From Spirochaetota bacterium (lineage in GTDB: Bacteria; Spirochaetota; UBA12135; COTS27), in contig JAUXHF010000003.1 of NCBI GenBank assembly GCA_030621685.1, positions 1-22,698 of the forward strand: 22,698 bases of DNA, read 5' to 3'. How positions within the stretch are numbered: position 1 is the stretch's first letter; every line of letters starts with the position of its first letter. The translations under genes were made by a program, and so were the position numbers. This document shows positions 14,694 through 22,045 of this stretch, piece after piece. The notes below the pieces were generated by a model, which saw only the letters and a list, made by a program, of their open reading frames with translations, made no database searches and was not told where the DNA came from.

Positions 14694-17336
14694 TTAGGCA
14701 GAATTTCGGCTGGCATTAATGTTTCCAGCAAGCGAGCGAACAATAAGTTTCTCATAGGCTTCAATGTTCTTTTCAGCTAATCCTGTTTCTTGCTGGTTCT
14801 TGCGCAAGACCATACAGGCGTATTGCTGAATAATAAGGAGCGGATGGACTATCTTCTCTCGTTGGGTAATAGAAAGACGGTTAAAAACTAGGTTTTCAAG
14901 AAGCTGTTTTTGTCCAGATATTTTAAGTAACATTTTTTCGCTGAGCATGGCCTCATTATAAATTGTTTTCCAAAAATCTCCAAATTTTTTATCATGCTTA
15001 AGATAGGCCGTTAGCGCAAAATTTGTTTTCATAAGTGACTGCATGGCATTACCCAGCAGCGTACGAAAAAAAAGCGAGTTCTTATACAAGTCTTGTAATA
15101 CGGCCAAGCCTTCAGTTTCAAAAAGAACATGTAAGGCCTTGCCAAGACCAAAATATGCCGGTACATTTTGCTTTATTTGATTCCAAGAAGATACAAAAGG
15201 AATAGCACGTAAACTACCAAAATCTACGCCAGCACCTGCTTGTGAGCGAGAACTTGGACGGCTGCCTACGTTTGAAAGCCCAAAAAAACGAAGCGGCGTA
15301 ATCTCTTCTAAATAAGGTACAAAGTTAGGATCTTGTTTGAGCGCTTCATATTTTTCAAACGAGATAGCAGCCATCTTCTCTAAAAGTTTTCGTTCTGCTT
15401 TGTTTAACCTAGCTTCGTTTTCTAAAAACAATCTGTTTTCAATGCCCGCCGTAAAAAGCTGCTCAACATTAAAACAAGCACGCTTAAAGGTAAAAAAACT
15501 TGAGCTTATCGTTTGCCCTTGCACCGTAAGATGAATTTCATGTTTTTGCATTTTGTCCGACAATGAACGATAAAACTTATGCGTCTCACCGCCGCCTCTG
15601 GCAGGCGGCCCGCCACGACCATCAAAGAAAATTACACTGAGCTTCGCCTTTTTGGATATTTCGCTAAGACGCTCTTTCGCTCTGAAAATCGACCAATTAG
15701 CCGAAAAATATCCGCCGTCCTTTGTGCCATCGGAATAGCCTAGCATCACTATTTGCCTGTTTCTTCGCTTCTCCACATGCCGGCGGTAAAGCGGAATGCT
15801 GTAGAGACGATCCATTATCTTATCTGCCTCTTCAAGATCGGCTATTGTTTCAAAGAGCGGAATAAAGTCAAAATTCAAGTCTTCTCCACTGGCCCCTATA
15901 TACGCAAAGAAAAGAAGAAGCTCCAAAATATCCGATGCCCGCGCAGTATGCGAGACAACATAACGGTTAAGCCCTTTTTCGCCGTTTATCGCCTGTATTT
16001 TCAAGGCTGCTTGCACGGTAGCAAAAACATCCGCTTCAGCCGAGTTTTCATCTTTACAAGAAAATTTTTTTTCCTTGCTTGACATGCTAAGGAATCGCCG
16101 AATCAAAGACAGCAGTATCGGGCAACGCTCAGCATCATTTTGCTGAAGGTAATCTTCTTTTCCTAAATAATGAGCAACAAGCTGCGCCGCTAAGCCATTA
16201 TGGATGCCGGCATCTTGCCGCAGATCTATCGTGGCAAAGTGTAGACCAAAACTTCGCACCTTCTCCATCAAGAGTATCAGCGGCTCATGGAAATTTTGTT
16301 CGAAATCTCCTCGTTGTAAAGCCTCAAGAATCTTATTAAGATCAGCAAGAATTTCATCGGGATGAAAATAAGGCCCTTCATCATCTAAGTAGGTATCATC
16401 CTGGCGATGCGCATGAAGACTATGAATAAGCCGGCGTTGTACTTTTTTTAAGGCTGGGTAAATGCCTTTAAATGTCAGCCTCTCGGCAATGGCTTTAATA
16501 TCATGAATGTATCGTTCTAAAATACTTTTCTGAAGCATATTAGCCACATCCAAAGTAGTCTTGCTGGTAACGAAGGGGTTTCCATCCCTATCTCCGCCTG
16601 GCCAAAAGCCTATTTCAAGCAAGGGCGGCAAATCAATGTCTCTGCCAAGCTCTGTAGATAAACGCTCTTTTAATCGCCTTTGTATATCGGGTAGCGCCTT
16701 ATACAAAGTCTGCTTCAGAAAGACCAAAATGCTCTCGGCCTCGTCTTTCAAGGTCGGCTTTTCAGAATTCCGAAATGATGTTTTCGCTAATTGCAAAAGA
16801 TAGCTCTTCAGCGAAATAACATCGTTTTCTTTTATTGAAAGATACAGCTTATAAAGAATGCCTAACACAGGTGTTGTATAAAATTGCGTAGGATGTGCTG
16901 TAAGCACTATTCGCACACGATACTCTTGCAGGAACTCTACTAACTCTTCAGTTTTGCCTTTCGTCAGCACATTTTCTAGCAGATACGATAGGCTTCCCTC
17001 GCCACCAAGATCAACTAGCTTTTCAAATGAGGCCTCTTCTAAAGCATCAAATAAAGTGACTTGTCTTTCTATAAATTGAACAAATTTAAATAGCAAATCT
17101 AGCTGTTCTGGCTCTTTTTTTTTGTTAAAATACTTTTCAAAAAACTTTTCTACAAGCGTAATGGGTGACAACTTTTCTTTTAGGCCAGCCTCCACCTCTT
17201 TCGTGAACAAAGACAAATATATGCCGTAATCTTCCATATCTGAAAACGGAAGCTGTTCAAGCAAATTCTTATAGAGTTTGTAGCGAAATTCAATTTCTTG
17301 TTGAAAAAGATTCTCTACTTTATTCTGTGAAGCCAT
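14694..17336 (-). CDS. ppc: Phosphoenolpyruvate carboxylase
   Basis: Catalyses irreversible carboxylation of PEP to oxaloacetate in the cytoplasm, feeding C4 acid pools. At 880 residues it matches the usual bacterial length (E. coli 883). Catalytic landmarks are LTAHPTQF with His148, FWPGGDRDGNPF (244-255), MLGYSDGTKDGGY (531-543), FDGRGGPPARGGGETH (571-586) and SNVGSRPSSRS (688-698). FGSLRAIPFVSSWNQ (706-720) is also typical. The arginines usual after TAHPT are replaced by FYTTP. The protein ends RNSA rather than the near-universal NTG; Asn878 aligns with the allosteric aspartate-contact Asn881 of E. coli. No good ribosome-binding site precedes the ATG. It lies 68 bases after pcm and 38 bases before the aminotransferase homologue, on the same strand. 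Confidence 0.95.
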   Translation of the reverse strand: MASQNKVENLFQQEIEFRYKLYKNLLEQLPFSDMEDYGIYLSLFTKEVEAGLKEKLSPITLVEKFFEKYFNKKKEPEQLDLLFKFVQFIERQVTLFDALEEASFEKLVDLGGEGSLSYLLENVLTKGKTEELVEFLQEYRVRIVLTAHPTQFYTTPVLGILYKLYLSIKENDVISLKSYLLQLAKTSFRNSEKPTLKDEAESILVFLKQTLYKALPDIQRRLKERLSTELGRDIDLPPLLEIGFWPGGDRDGNPFVTSKTTLDVANMLQKSILERYIHDIKAIAERLTFKGIYPALKKVQRRLIHSLHAHRQDDTYLDDEGPYFHPDEILADLNKILEALQRGDFEQNFHEPLILLMEKVRSFGLHFATIDLRQDAGIHNGLAAQLVAHYLGKEDYLQQNDAERCPILLSLIRRFLSMSSKEKKFSCKDENSAEADVFATVQAALKIQAINGEKGLNRYVVSHTARASDILELLLFFAYIGASGEDLNFDFIPLFETIADLEEADKIMDRLYSIPLYRRHVEKRRNRQIVMLGYSDGTKDGGYFSANWSIFRAKERLSEISKKAKLSVIFFDGRGGPPARGGGETHKFYRSLSDKMQKHEIHLTVQGQTISSSFFTFKRACFNVEQLFTAGIENRLFLENEARLNKAERKLLEKMAAISFEKYEALKQDPNFVPYLEEITPLRFFGLSNVGSRPSSRSQAGAGVDFGSLRAIPFVSSWNQIKQNVPAYFGLGKALHVLFETEGLAVLQDLYKNSLFFRTLLGNAMQSLMKTNFALTAYLKHDKKFGDFWKTIYNEAMLSEKMLLKISGQKQLLENLVFNRLSITQREKIVHPLLIIQQYACMVLRKNQQETGLAEKNIEAYEKLIVRSLAGNINASRNSA

Positions 17337-17386
17337 ACAATAAAGGTCATATCATAACCTTAAACTAGATTTTTACTGTTTCATCC

Positions 17387-17400
17387 AATGCTTAAGCATT
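17387..17400. repeat. 14-bp perfect palindrome between pcm and ppc
   Basis: AATGCTTAAGCATT is fully self-complementary. It sits four bases downstream of the pcm stop and about 50 bases upstream of the ppc start, both on the minus strand. There is no T-run after it, so it is not a classical terminator. It could be a short operator or a chance palindrome. Confidence 0.5.
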
Positions 17401-17404
17401 TCGA

Positions 17405-18109
17405 TTATCCAAAAAAAGGTGCTATCATGGGTAAAAACATAACCGGATAGAGTTTTTTTCGCTCTGTAACAAAATTGTTTTTTGTTACCGTAAACATATG
17501 TTGCAAAGGCAAGGTGTTTTTGCCATAGGGATATCCATCTAAATCTTGTTCTACCTTGCCCACAGGCATAGTCAAGCAACCACCATCGGCTAGCTGATGT
17601 AGCAAGGTTTCTGGTACTTCGCTGGCCGCACAAGATGTCAAAATGCCATCATAAGGAAAATGTTCAATCCATCCATCGTAGCCATTTTTTTGGGCATAGC
17701 TAACATTCATGTATCCCAAAGAATCTAATCTTGCCTTAGCTGATTCCAGAAAACTTGGGATAATATCTATAGTAAAAACATGTTCGAAAAGCTGAGCAAG
17801 TACCGCCGTTTGATAGCCACTACCTGTGCCTATTTCTAAGATCCTTTTCCCCTTGCTCACTCGTCCGTTCATCACAATTTCAGCCATAGAAGCAACTATA
17901 TAGGGCTGTGAAATAGTTTGGCCTTCGCTATACGGCAAGGCAGAATCACTGTAGGCGAAAGCAGAATATTCCTCGCTCACAAATTCATGCCGAAGCACTT
18001 TACGCATGGCTTTAATCACCAGCTCATTTTTCACGCCTCGTGATATGATTTGTTTACGAATCATGGTCTCATTCGCCATACGTAAATTCATTGGATCTTC
18101 TACGCTCAT
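17405..18109 (-). CDS. pcm: Protein-L-isoaspartate O-methyltransferase
   Basis: Repairs damaged proteins by SAM-dependent methylation of isoaspartyl residues in the cytoplasm. At 234 residues it is slightly longer than E. coli Pcm (208). LPYSEGQTISQPYIVA (58-73), including Ser67, is the family substrate-site motif, and ILEIGTGSGYQTAVLA (90-105) is the SAM-binding motif I. The N-terminal helix MIRKQIISRGVKNELVIKAM (16-35) is typical. The C-terminus runs about 25 residues beyond common homologues. The ATG at 18109 is preceded by AAGGAG at a long spacing of 18 bases, with only AAAGA closer; Met7, Met11 and Met16 are alternatives. It is followed after 68 bases by ppc. There is no obvious functional link between them. 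Confidence 0.93.
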   Translation of the reverse strand: MSVEDPMNLRMANETMIRKQIISRGVKNELVIKAMRKVLRHEFVSEEYSAFAYSDSALPYSEGQTISQPYIVASMAEIVMNGRVSKGKRILEIGTGSGYQTAVLAQLFEHVFTIDIIPSFLESAKARLDSLGYMNVSYAQKNGYDGWIEHFPYDGILTSCAASEVPETLLHQLADGGCLTMPVGKVEQDLDGYPYGKNTLPLQHMFTVTKNNFVTERKKLYPVMFLPMIAPFFG

Positions 18110-18494
18110 AATGTCTTTTTAAAAAATCTCCTTGTTTTTCTCCTCTTCAAAACATCCTTGTTTCTCTTTTTACTCCTTATATAAACCCCCGCTAGATAGC
18201 AAGAAAACATGCTTTTATTGTACTAGATATGCCTAGAAAAAGCCAGAATTTTTTAGAGTTTCGCAAAAAGCCTTGCTGTGCTAGCAGTCTTCTTGATAGC
18301 TAACGAAAATATATATAAATTTATCAGAAAAAGCAGAAATTCTAAATAAGCACTGCTAAGCCTTGGCTTACAGGAATTTATAAGCCCAGGGGAAAACGCT
18401 CTCTTCTTGTATCAGAAAAGCCCAAGCGGAAAGGTGAAAGGTGAAAGAAGCTTGCCCAGAACAAGCCCGATGCTCGAAAAAACAGAGCCTACAG
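18110..18494. other. Gene-free interval between the flagellar trio and pcm
   Basis: This 385-bp interval has no convincing ORF or RNA gene. On the minus strand, upstream of pcm, four purine-rich GGAG/GGAT words lie in a row (about 18124-18177). A TATATAA near 18180-18186 with TTGCTA upstream is a weak promoter candidate (15-base spacing). Small inverted repeats occur: TAAGCC/GGCTTA near 18358 and GCTTG/CAAGC at 18450-18466. The latter is followed on the minus strand by TTCTTTC and might end the flagellar transcript, weakly. GAAAGGT is repeated near 18430-18445. Confidence 0.4.
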
Positions 18495-19103
18495 CTACAG
18501 TCCAACAGTAGATTTTTTCATGAGCCTGCCCACATCATCGGCAGGCATAAGTGATAGCAAATAAGGAACAATGCTTGTCTGGCCTAGCCCAGCTATGTTC
18601 ACATCCATAGCTTTTAAGACATCTAAAATTAAAATATCATCATTTAAGGCAAGAAGACGCTCGGCAGCAAGCTCTGGGCGCATGTTAATGAAATTTCCTG
18701 CTAAAGCTTGTACTTTCAGCTCATAGCTTTCTAACTCGGCTGTTAGCTGCTGGCTTTGTTCTTGTTCCAAGAGTATGTTTTCACGTTCACTGCGAAGCAT
18801 TATTCTTTCTTCAACAAGAGTCTGCTCTCTTTGCTGCATGTCTTGTTCACGAGAGGCCAGCTGCTGTTCTTGAAGTTCAAAAGATTCTAACAAACTCTGT
18901 TGTTCTTGCTCTTCAAGCAACTCAAGTTCTTTTTCACGCTGTACTCTAAAATATTCCAAAGGTTCAGGATTCTCTGCAAGCCCAATACTTTGTTTTACGG
19001 TCGTGCTTATCCCTTTAAACGAGATAACTCCTAAAAAACCAAGCAAGAGCAAAACACCAAGGACATTGGCCGTAACAAGAAAAAATATACGTAACATTTT
19101 CAT
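18495..19103 (-). CDS. flbB: FlbB-like periplasmic flagellar collar protein (MotE-like)
   Basis: A 202-residue protein with one N-terminal membrane anchor (about 7-29), then a Glu/Gln-rich coiled coil (about 50-130), then a compact helical C-terminus. That C-terminus, including NMRPELAAERLLALND and VPYLLSLMPADDVGRLM, resembles the MgtE-N/FliG-like module found in MotE and FlbB proteins. In spirochaetes FlbB is a scaffold of the periplasmic flagellar collar, needed for stator assembly and motor orientation. In Borrelia flbB directly follows fliJ; here a lytic transglycosylase gene lies between. The start is 16 bases after the transglycosylase stop with no clear ribosome-binding site, so coupling is likely. 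A generic MotE-type chaperone is the alternative. Confidence 0.75.
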   Translation of the reverse strand: MKMLRIFFLVTANVLGVLLLLGFLGVISFKGISTTVKQSIGLAENPEPLEYFRVQREKELELLEEQEQQSLLESFELQEQQLASREQDMQQREQTLVEERIMLRSERENILLEQEQSQQLTAELESYELKVQALAGNFINMRPELAAERLLALNDDILILDVLKAMDVNIAGLGQTSIVPYLLSLMPADDVGRLMKKSTVGL

Positions 19104-19119
19104 AAAATTCTAGCCATAC

Positions 19120-19794
19120 TTAACGAACACCACTATACTCCAAATAAGAGCCTAGTATTTTTTTAATATAATCATGCGTTTCTTTATACGGTGGGATCTT
19201 TTCATCTACCAAGGCTGGACTCCCAGCATTATAGGCCGCTAAGGCTTTTACAAAATCACCATCGTATTGGTTGATAAGCCCGCTAAGATGCCTTGCCCCA
19301 GCCTCCAAATTCTGCCTTGCTTCAAAAGGATTTTCAAGCCCCTCAGCTTTTGCCGTCTTGGGCATAAGCTGCATAAGCCCTAAAGCTCCTTTAGACGATA
19401 CCGCAAAGGGATTGAAATTAGATTCAGTTTTAACAACTGAACGCAACAAAGCCTCTGGAATATTATAGCTGCCGGCTACTTGCGCAATATCTTTATCGAA
19501 ATACCCCGATGGCTTCTTTTCAGGCTGGGCATATTTAAGATTGCTGGTTTTTCCTGAAAAACCCTGCTCATCTATCGATTTTTGAACACTTTTTTGTAGC
19601 TGGCTACTAAAAGATGTCGCTCCTTCAATATTCCCAGTGTTGCTCGCCGTAGCTCCAGTGTTGCTCGCCGTAGCCGCATCCAGCCCAGTAGCATTTTTTC
19701 CTGCTTCTGCTACTTGTGAAGTCTTAGCAAAATACTTCGAAAAGTTATTTTGAATGTTAGAAATACGATGAAGGACGGAGGAAATTGAATCCAT
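19120..19794 (-). CDS. Soluble lytic transglycosylase (SLT domain) in the flagellar cluster
   Basis: A 224-residue protein with a C-terminal goose-lysozyme-like SLT domain (about 101-222). The catalytic glutamate is Glu124 in VVKTESNFNP. ALGLMQLMP (137-145) and ALAAYNAGSPAL (184-195) complete the signature. Such enzymes cleave peptidoglycan glycan strands. There is no Sec signal peptide or lipobox: the first 90 residues are polar, Ser/Asn/Thr-rich and probably disordered, with a duplicated ATASNTG (41-47, 48-54). Sitting between fliJ and flbB, it may open the wall for the rod, as FlgJ's muramidase domain or SltF does elsewhere. Export through the flagellar secretion apparatus is an inference. 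AGAG about eight bases before the ATG is a weak ribosome-binding site. Confidence 0.85.
   Translation of the reverse strand: MDSISSVLHRISNIQNNFSKYFAKTSQVAEAGKNATGLDAATASNTGATASNTGNIEGATSFSSQLQKSVQKSIDEQGFSGKTSNLKYAQPEKKPSGYFDKDIAQVAGSYNIPEALLRSVVKTESNFNPFAVSSKGALGLMQLMPKTAKAEGLENPFEARQNLEAGARHLSGLINQYDGDFVKALAAYNAGSPALVDEKIPPYKETHDYIKKILGSYLEYSGVR
19634..19675 (-). repeat. 21-bp tandem duplication in the transglycosylase gene
   Basis: Two adjacent 21-base copies, 19634-19654 and 19655-19675, differ only in the last base. They encode ATASNTG twice, in the disordered N-terminal region. The near-identity suggests a recent in-frame duplication. Confidence 0.9.
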
Positions 19795-19853
19795 GCTATT
19801 TTCTCTATATTTTATTGGGCTTATTTTTGTAATGCAAATATGCTAGGAGCTGC

Positions 19854-20300
19854 TTAGCCAGAGAAAGAAATTTCATTCTTTTGCTTTCGCATTTCAGCAC
19901 CTACCACAAAATCTAGTAGTTCTTGGCTTTTCAGCATTCGATATTTCTTTTTCCATTGGGCATAATGCTTTTGCTTTAGGATTTCAAGAGTTTTTGCTTT
20001 CTTTATTTTTTCGGTGTATATCTTCTGTTTCTCCACCAGCAGCTCTGTGCTACGGCCTGCTTGCTTTTCTAGGATTTTTAAAAAATCCTTACTCTGCAAG
20101 CTAATATTGGCATAGGGCAGACTCCTATCACCGCTACGAAAATGCTCTTTCCAAAATTGAAGGTTTTGTGAAAGTTCTTGTTTTTTCTCTTGCAGCACAT
20201 GAAGCGAAGTAACAACTTTCGCTACCTCTGAAAGTGCTTGCTCTTCCTCAATTTTTTTAAGGTGTAGCAAAGCTTCAAATCGAAAAGCAAATTTTCTCAA
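19854..20300 (-). CDS. fliJ: Flagellar export protein FliJ
   Basis: A 148-residue, highly charged, largely alpha-helical coiled-coil protein that matches FliJ in size (about 147). It opens with MRKFAFRFEALLHLKKIEEEQ-like residues, the typical FliJ start, and has the antiparallel coiled-coil pattern throughout. FliJ sits in the FliI ATPase ring and promotes export through FlhA; it also escorts chaperones. The start is a TTG at 20300. It is supported by GGAGAGGGG (20318-20310, minus strand), nine bases before it, the strongest ribosome-binding site in the window. In most spirochaetes fliJ follows fliI; here it heads its own cluster behind a sigma-28-like promoter. The transglycosylase gene follows after 59 bases. 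Confidence 0.82.
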   Translation of the reverse strand: MRKFAFRFEALLHLKKIEEEQALSEVAKVVTSLHVLQEKKQELSQNLQFWKEHFRSGDRSLPYANISLQSKDFLKILEKQAGRSTELLVEKQKIYTEKIKKAKTLEILKQKHYAQWKKKYRMLKSQELLDFVVGAEMRKQKNEISFSG

Positions 20301-20309
20301 GATAATAAA

Positions 20310-20318
20310 CCCCTCTCC
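20310..20318 (-). promoter_or_regulatory. Strong Shine-Dalgarno that fixes the fliJ TTG start
   Basis: GGAGAGGGG on the minus strand ends nine bases before the TTG at 20300. No ATG or GTG lies in a better position, so this site decides the unusual start codon. Confidence 0.75.
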
Positions 20319-20325
20319 AGCTAGA

Positions 20326-20352
20326 ATATCGGCAGTATTTAAAAACCCCTTA
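20326..20352 (-). promoter_or_regulatory. Candidate sigma-28 (FliA-type) promoter upstream of fliJ
   Basis: On the minus strand the -10 element reads GCCGATAT (20333-20326), seven of eight matches to GCCGATAA. Exactly 11 bases upstream lies TAAGGGGT (20352-20345), five of eight matches to TAAAGTTT. The spacing is the canonical one. Transcription would start about 20 bases upstream of the fliJ TTG and would drive the flagellar trio. The enterobacterial consensus is used here as the reference. Confidence 0.68.
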
Positions 20353-20406
20353 GCAAAAATTTCTAAAAACAGCTAGAAATTACAGCCAGCTTTCTCCAGC
20401 TCTCTA

Positions 20407-20432
20407 TTAAAGCTTTCTTTTAAAGCTTTCTT
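20407..20432. repeat. Tandem pair of a 13-nt repeat
   Basis: TTAAAGCTTTCTT occurs twice head to tail at 20407-20419 and 20420-20432. Each copy contains the palindrome AAAGCTTT. It lies about 55 bases upstream of the fliJ promoter -35 element. Confidence 0.85.
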
Positions 20433-20457
20433 TTTAAGAAAATGCTAGCATGCCTGC

Positions 20458-20495
20458 AATATTTATAAGCAGCCTAATAACTGCTTATAAATATT
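20458..20495. repeat. Perfect 15-bp inverted repeat upstream of fliJ
   Basis: AATATTTATAAGCAG (20458-20472) and its exact reverse complement (20481-20495) flank an 8-base loop CCTAATAA. It is AT-rich and has no T-run on either side, so it is not a standard terminator. It could be a dyad operator, an mRNA hairpin in a read-through transcript, or the end of a decayed mobile element. It lies about 105 bases upstream of the -35 element. Confidence 0.85.
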
Positions 20496-20712
20496 TATCA
20501 AGCATTTCACTTCGTTTCTGCATTCGCTTTGTGTTGCCATGCATTCGTTTTAAAAAGGCATGCAGTGTATAAAAAAGCATGATTTTAGTATAAAGTATCT
20601 TTGTAAAAACAAAGAATTCTGAAAGTTTTTTCATCTATCCCTCCCGATATTAAAAAAATTATATAAAATTATAGAGACTCTTATTTATCTCGTTCTGCTA
20701 AGTAAGTATGAC

Positions 20713-21846
20713 TTAGTCAAAAATAAAAGCATTTTCATCTTTTGAAGAAGCAGAGCTGTCTTCCTGCCTTACTTCTCTTAGCGGTTTTACTGGCGATGAA
20801 TCTTGCTTTATAGCCTCTTTTTCGCTAGGCAACTTAGGCTTGCTAGCAGCTTGCTTGGTAAAAGTAGAAGCCGAAGTTTTTGATGAAAGCTTTCCTCGCT
20901 TTCTAAGCAGGGAAAGCCGTTTTTGCTCTAAATTCTTTAAATATATGATAGACGCTCGTTTTTCGCTTAAAACCCGCTTAGAACGCTCATCTAATAGCTT
21001 GTCTTTGCTATTCAGTGTGCTAAGTTTTTTATAATGACGGAAAGCCTTGCTATACATCTTAGCTGCCTCGTATAAAAATCCGCTATATAAAATAGCCTCG
21101 TTGTAAAAGGCACTCTTAGGATAGTTTTTTCTAATATAGCTAAAAGGATAAAGTCTTGTTTTTAGTGTATCTTTTCTTGTAGGATAGCGCCATGTAAGAA
21201 TGCCCAGCCATACAATAGCTTGCCCCTTAAGTTTTTCATCTTTAGCATGCAAGGCTATCCGTTTGAAGAGCAGCTTAGCATATTGAACAAATTCTATTTT
21301 TCTTCGCTTACTAGGCCCCAGCCTTGCCTTCTCAAGTTTCGCTAATTCCCCATAGGCACGTGCTTTGTAATAAAGCGAGGCAAGTTCTCCTTTGTCAAAT
21401 GTTTTCTTTATGATCCTAGCATATTTTTTTTTATAAAACAAGCTGCGCGTAAGCTCTAAATTGTTTCCTGTCTTTCTAGGCTTTGGGCTTACTGTTTCAC
21501 CAGATTTACTTGTTGTTTTTGCGCTTTGCTTTTTCTTGGTTAGCTGCAAAACATCTTTTTCAGATACAGCTTTCTCGCTAACAGAGCTTTCTCCTTCTGC
21601 AGAACCAGGCAAAGAAAAGGCCCTTAAAGCATTAGCATTTTTTTCTTCTCGCGCATTTTCCTCAGCTATGTTAATTGGCTGCTCGTTTTGTTCACGGGGG
21701 CTTAAGCTAAATATTTTCTCTGTAGTGCTTTTAGCTTGTTCTGTTTCTTTGTTATTATCGTTTTCAGCACTACAAGCTACCAAAATGAATACCAGCGCTA
21801 AAAATAACGTAGATTGATCTACAATTTTCAGAAAAGATCTACTCAT
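20713..21846 (-). CDS. Helical-repeat (TPR-like) lipoprotein, function unknown
   Basis: A 377-residue predicted lipoprotein. A short basic N-region and hydrophobic core lead to the lipobox LVAC with the modified cysteine at Cys25. A low-complexity Lys/Glu/Ser-rich linker follows (about 26-130). A helical region (about 130-310) contains TPR- or BamD-like pairs: LASLYYKARAYGELAKLEKA and FYNEAILYSGFLYEAAKMYS, the latter followed by KAFRHYKKL. The tail is again Lys/Ser-rich and charged. BamD-like outer-membrane assembly or general envelope scaffolding is possible, but no specific function can be assigned. The ATG at 21846 has only a weak AAGC-type ribosome-binding site. A terminator of the upstream gene at about 22010-22035 suggests it has its own promoter. 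Confidence 0.72.
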   Translation of the reverse strand: MSRSFLKIVDQSTLFLALVFILVACSAENDNNKETEQAKSTTEKIFSLSPREQNEQPINIAEENAREEKNANALRAFSLPGSAEGESSVSEKAVSEKDVLQLTKKKQSAKTTSKSGETVSPKPRKTGNNLELTRSLFYKKKYARIIKKTFDKGELASLYYKARAYGELAKLEKARLGPSKRRKIEFVQYAKLLFKRIALHAKDEKLKGQAIVWLGILTWRYPTRKDTLKTRLYPFSYIRKNYPKSAFYNEAILYSGFLYEAAKMYSKAFRHYKKLSTLNSKDKLLDERSKRVLSEKRASIIYLKNLEQKRLSLLRKRGKLSSKTSASTFTKQAASKPKLPSEKEAIKQDSSPVKPLREVRQEDSSASSKDENAFIFD

Positions 21847-21990
21847 GCTTCATGCTTGCTCGAACTAAATATGGTTTTTTTTATAGCTATTTATTAAAAG
21901 ACTCTTTTGTAGATAAACGGAGTAATATTAGAATCCGTGAATATTTTTTTAGAAAGAGAGCCATTTCCAAGGTTTTGGCACTGGCTGTAT

Positions 21991-22035
21991 GAAAAAAAGA
22001 AATTTAAGAAGAGCAAGCAGCATGCTTACTGCTCT
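21991..22035 (-). terminator. Rho-independent terminator after the partial gene at the right edge
   Basis: On the minus strand the segment 22035-22010 folds with a 6-bp outer stem (AGAGCA with UGCUCU), a 3-base bulge, a 4-bp inner stem and a 3-base loop. It is followed by a T-rich run ending in seven T (plus-strand A at 21992-21998). It starts about 10 bases after the stop codon at 22046. Confidence 0.65.
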
Positions 22036-22045
22036 AAGAAGGTTG

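Larger units (their letters stand above)
20301..20712. other. 412-bp regulatory interval upstream of fliJ
   Basis: No ORF or RNA gene is supported here. From left to right it contains the fliJ ribosome-binding site, the sigma-28-like promoter, a 13-nt tandem pair (20407-20432), a 15-bp inverted repeat (20458-20495), several GCATGC palindromes, and a small CTTTGT/ACAAAG hairpin (20599-20614). No strong terminator for the lipoprotein gene was found, so some read-through into fliJ is possible. Confidence 0.5.

Noticed and set aside
17373..17633. Minus-strand open frame overlapping the 3' half of pcm
   Set aside because: It overlaps pcm in another frame, while the pcm frame has strong conserved motifs; the alternative has no ribosome-binding site or family features.
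20698..20716. CTAAGT/ACTTAG hairpin at the lipoprotein stop codon as a terminator
   Set aside because: The stem is only 6 bp, overlaps the stop codon and has no T-run on the minus strand.
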